From: Hetaerina americana
Taxonomy: Eukaryota; Arthropoda; Insecta; Odonata; Calopterygidae
DNA length: 64,000 nt
Assembly: GCA_022747635.1 (NCBI GenBank)
Contig: JAKTNV010000005.1
Coordinates: forward strand, 46,895,013 to 46,959,012
Direction: 5' to 3'
Position 1 is the stretch's first letter, and every line of letters begins with the position of its first letter. Below, piece after piece: positions 63,030-64,000 of the stretch. Made by a program: the position numbers and the translations under genes. The notes under the pieces were generated by a model. It worked only from the letters and a program-made list of their open reading frames with translations, had not been told where the DNA came from and did no database searches.

Positions 63030-63870
63030 GTATGATTTTATTGTGAAGCGAATATCCACGGCAGCGTGGTAAAAGCGGTCGAGAAATTTGGCGGGGGGCC
63101 TTTCTAAGTAGCCGGTCGTTAGTTTCCTCCAAGCAGTCTGAGCGGAAACACATGAAGTGTGTTTTTAAACTATATAATACGGCGCGATGGAGCGCTGCCT
63201 TGAACAGCGATACGCCATCAAGGTTTGCGTTTAGCTTGGAGGGAATGCAACCGAAACATTCCAGATACTGCAAGAGGCCTTCAAGGACGACTGCATTTCA
63301 AGGTAACAGTCCGGGAGGTCGTCGCCGACGAACCTCACTTTGGAAGCCCAAAAAGGGCAGAACCGACGAAAGCGTGAATCGCTTGCGTGAAGTTTTCCTT
63401 TCCGACCCTCGATTTATTATCCAGCAAATGTTGACACCCTACTCATGCCCAAATTTGCGTTTCATGGGATAGTGACTCAGGATATAAAAATGCGCTAGGT
63501 CTGCCCGGAGCTTGTACCGAAAGTGATCCACACATCCTTCATCGTTACCAACCTCCTGGCCTGGAGCACCATCCCGGTGGTCCCCCAGCCCCTTTACATT
63601 CCCGGCTTGGCTATGTGCGGCCTTTTTTTGTTTTTCTGACCGAAGAGAAAGCCGAAAGAAAATTATAGGGAGACCGTGGAAAACATCTAAAAGCATGTTC
63701 CATCGTTCCTGAAAGACATTCCGGTCGAGGAGTTTCAGGGTGACTTTCAGGCGTGGAATACACGTCTTCGCAAGGGTATTGATGAAGAGGGAGAAAATTT
63801 TGAAGACTTTTAAGCATTTGTGGAAGTACGATCAATAAATTTATTTTTACCAGAGAGATAAATAAAATCA
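63030..63870 (+). pseudogene. Worn mariner-like transposon with DUF4817-type N-terminus
   Basis: The plus strand retains KCVFKLYNTARW near 63155 and, at about 63340-63420, KGRTDESVNRLREVFLSDPRFIIQQML, matching the linker and second HTH of transposases with a DUF4817-like N-terminal helix-turn-helix. Near 63705-63810 another frame reads FLKDIPVEEFQGDFQAWNTRLRKGIDEEGENFEDF and a stop, the C-terminal end. The Cys usual before ID (RLRKCI) is Gly. The catalytic core between them is missing or unrecognisable. No terminal inverted repeats were found, so the boundaries are approximate. Confidence 0.65.
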
Positions 63871-64000
63871 TGCGCGGTGCTTTCATAATGGACCACACAT
63901 GCGGTCACATAAAACATGTTTGCTGTGAAAAACCCTGAGCATTCATTATTTACATTAAGTACACATTAGTTTATGTGTATTAAGTAAACATTAGATTACT
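63871..64000. other. AT-rich window edge
   Basis: Nothing recognised. ACATTAGTTTA / ACATTAGATTA repeats at the very end are short. Confidence 0.4.

Overview
This is repeat-rich, AT-rich, non-coding DNA from an animal nuclear genome. I found no convincing exon of a cellular gene in 64 kb. Every open frame with recognisable protein similarity belongs to a transposable element: RTE-like (APE endonuclease plus reverse transcriptase) non-LTR retrotransposons, Penelope-like elements (PLEs) with a GIY-YIG endonuclease, and mariner-like DNA transposons. With long (TA)n and (GA)n arrays and tRNA-derived short repeats, this mix suggests an arthropod with a fairly large genome (insect or chelicerate). 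That assignment is inference and I cannot name a species.

Layout. 1-20.9 kb is mostly unique-looking AT-rich sequence. It is interrupted by CT/GA-biased, G+C-richer blocks (about 1.1-2.5, 9.7-10.2, 14.7-15.4 and 17.6-17.9 kb), an internally deleted mariner with matching 33-bp terminal inverted repeats (2978-3730), a PLE-like terminal remnant near 10.9 kb and three loci of a tRNA-derived short repeat (6.1, 12.4, 15.5 kb). 20.9-23.3 kb holds PLE 3' ends with (TA)n arrays. 25.9-26.8 kb is an old, stop-riddled non-LTR copy. 28.9-29.4 kb is a (GA)n tract with a purine-rich flank. 35.9-38.9 kb is a train of repeats: PLE 3' half, (TA)n, a second mariner-like relic, a PLE-like terminus and an RTE-like endonuclease fragment. 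45.7-46.4 kb has an RTE-like 3' end beside a mariner 3' end. 50.8-53.7 kb has (TA)n arrays and a pair of an unidentified repeat of about 150 bp.

The densest part is 56.2-63.9 kb. Two RTE-like copies lie on the minus strand, C at 56221-57148 and A at 57384-59828. A is nearly full length but lacks 915 bp of reverse transcriptase in frame. Copy B faces away on the plus strand, with an uninterrupted 534-codon reverse transcriptase frame. Its 3' UTR is split by a 1161-bp PLE flanked by an exact 13-bp target duplication. That PLE carries a GIY-YIG open frame between 217-bp inverted arms that look identical, and each arm holds a hammerhead-ribozyme-like motif. A worn mariner-like element closes the window.

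The elements do not form a cellular pathway. They share a lifestyle: most are 5'-truncated or internally deleted, several retroelement 3' ends run straight into (TA)n arrays, and hammerhead-like motifs recur at PLE-like termini. These are the most interesting signals in the window.
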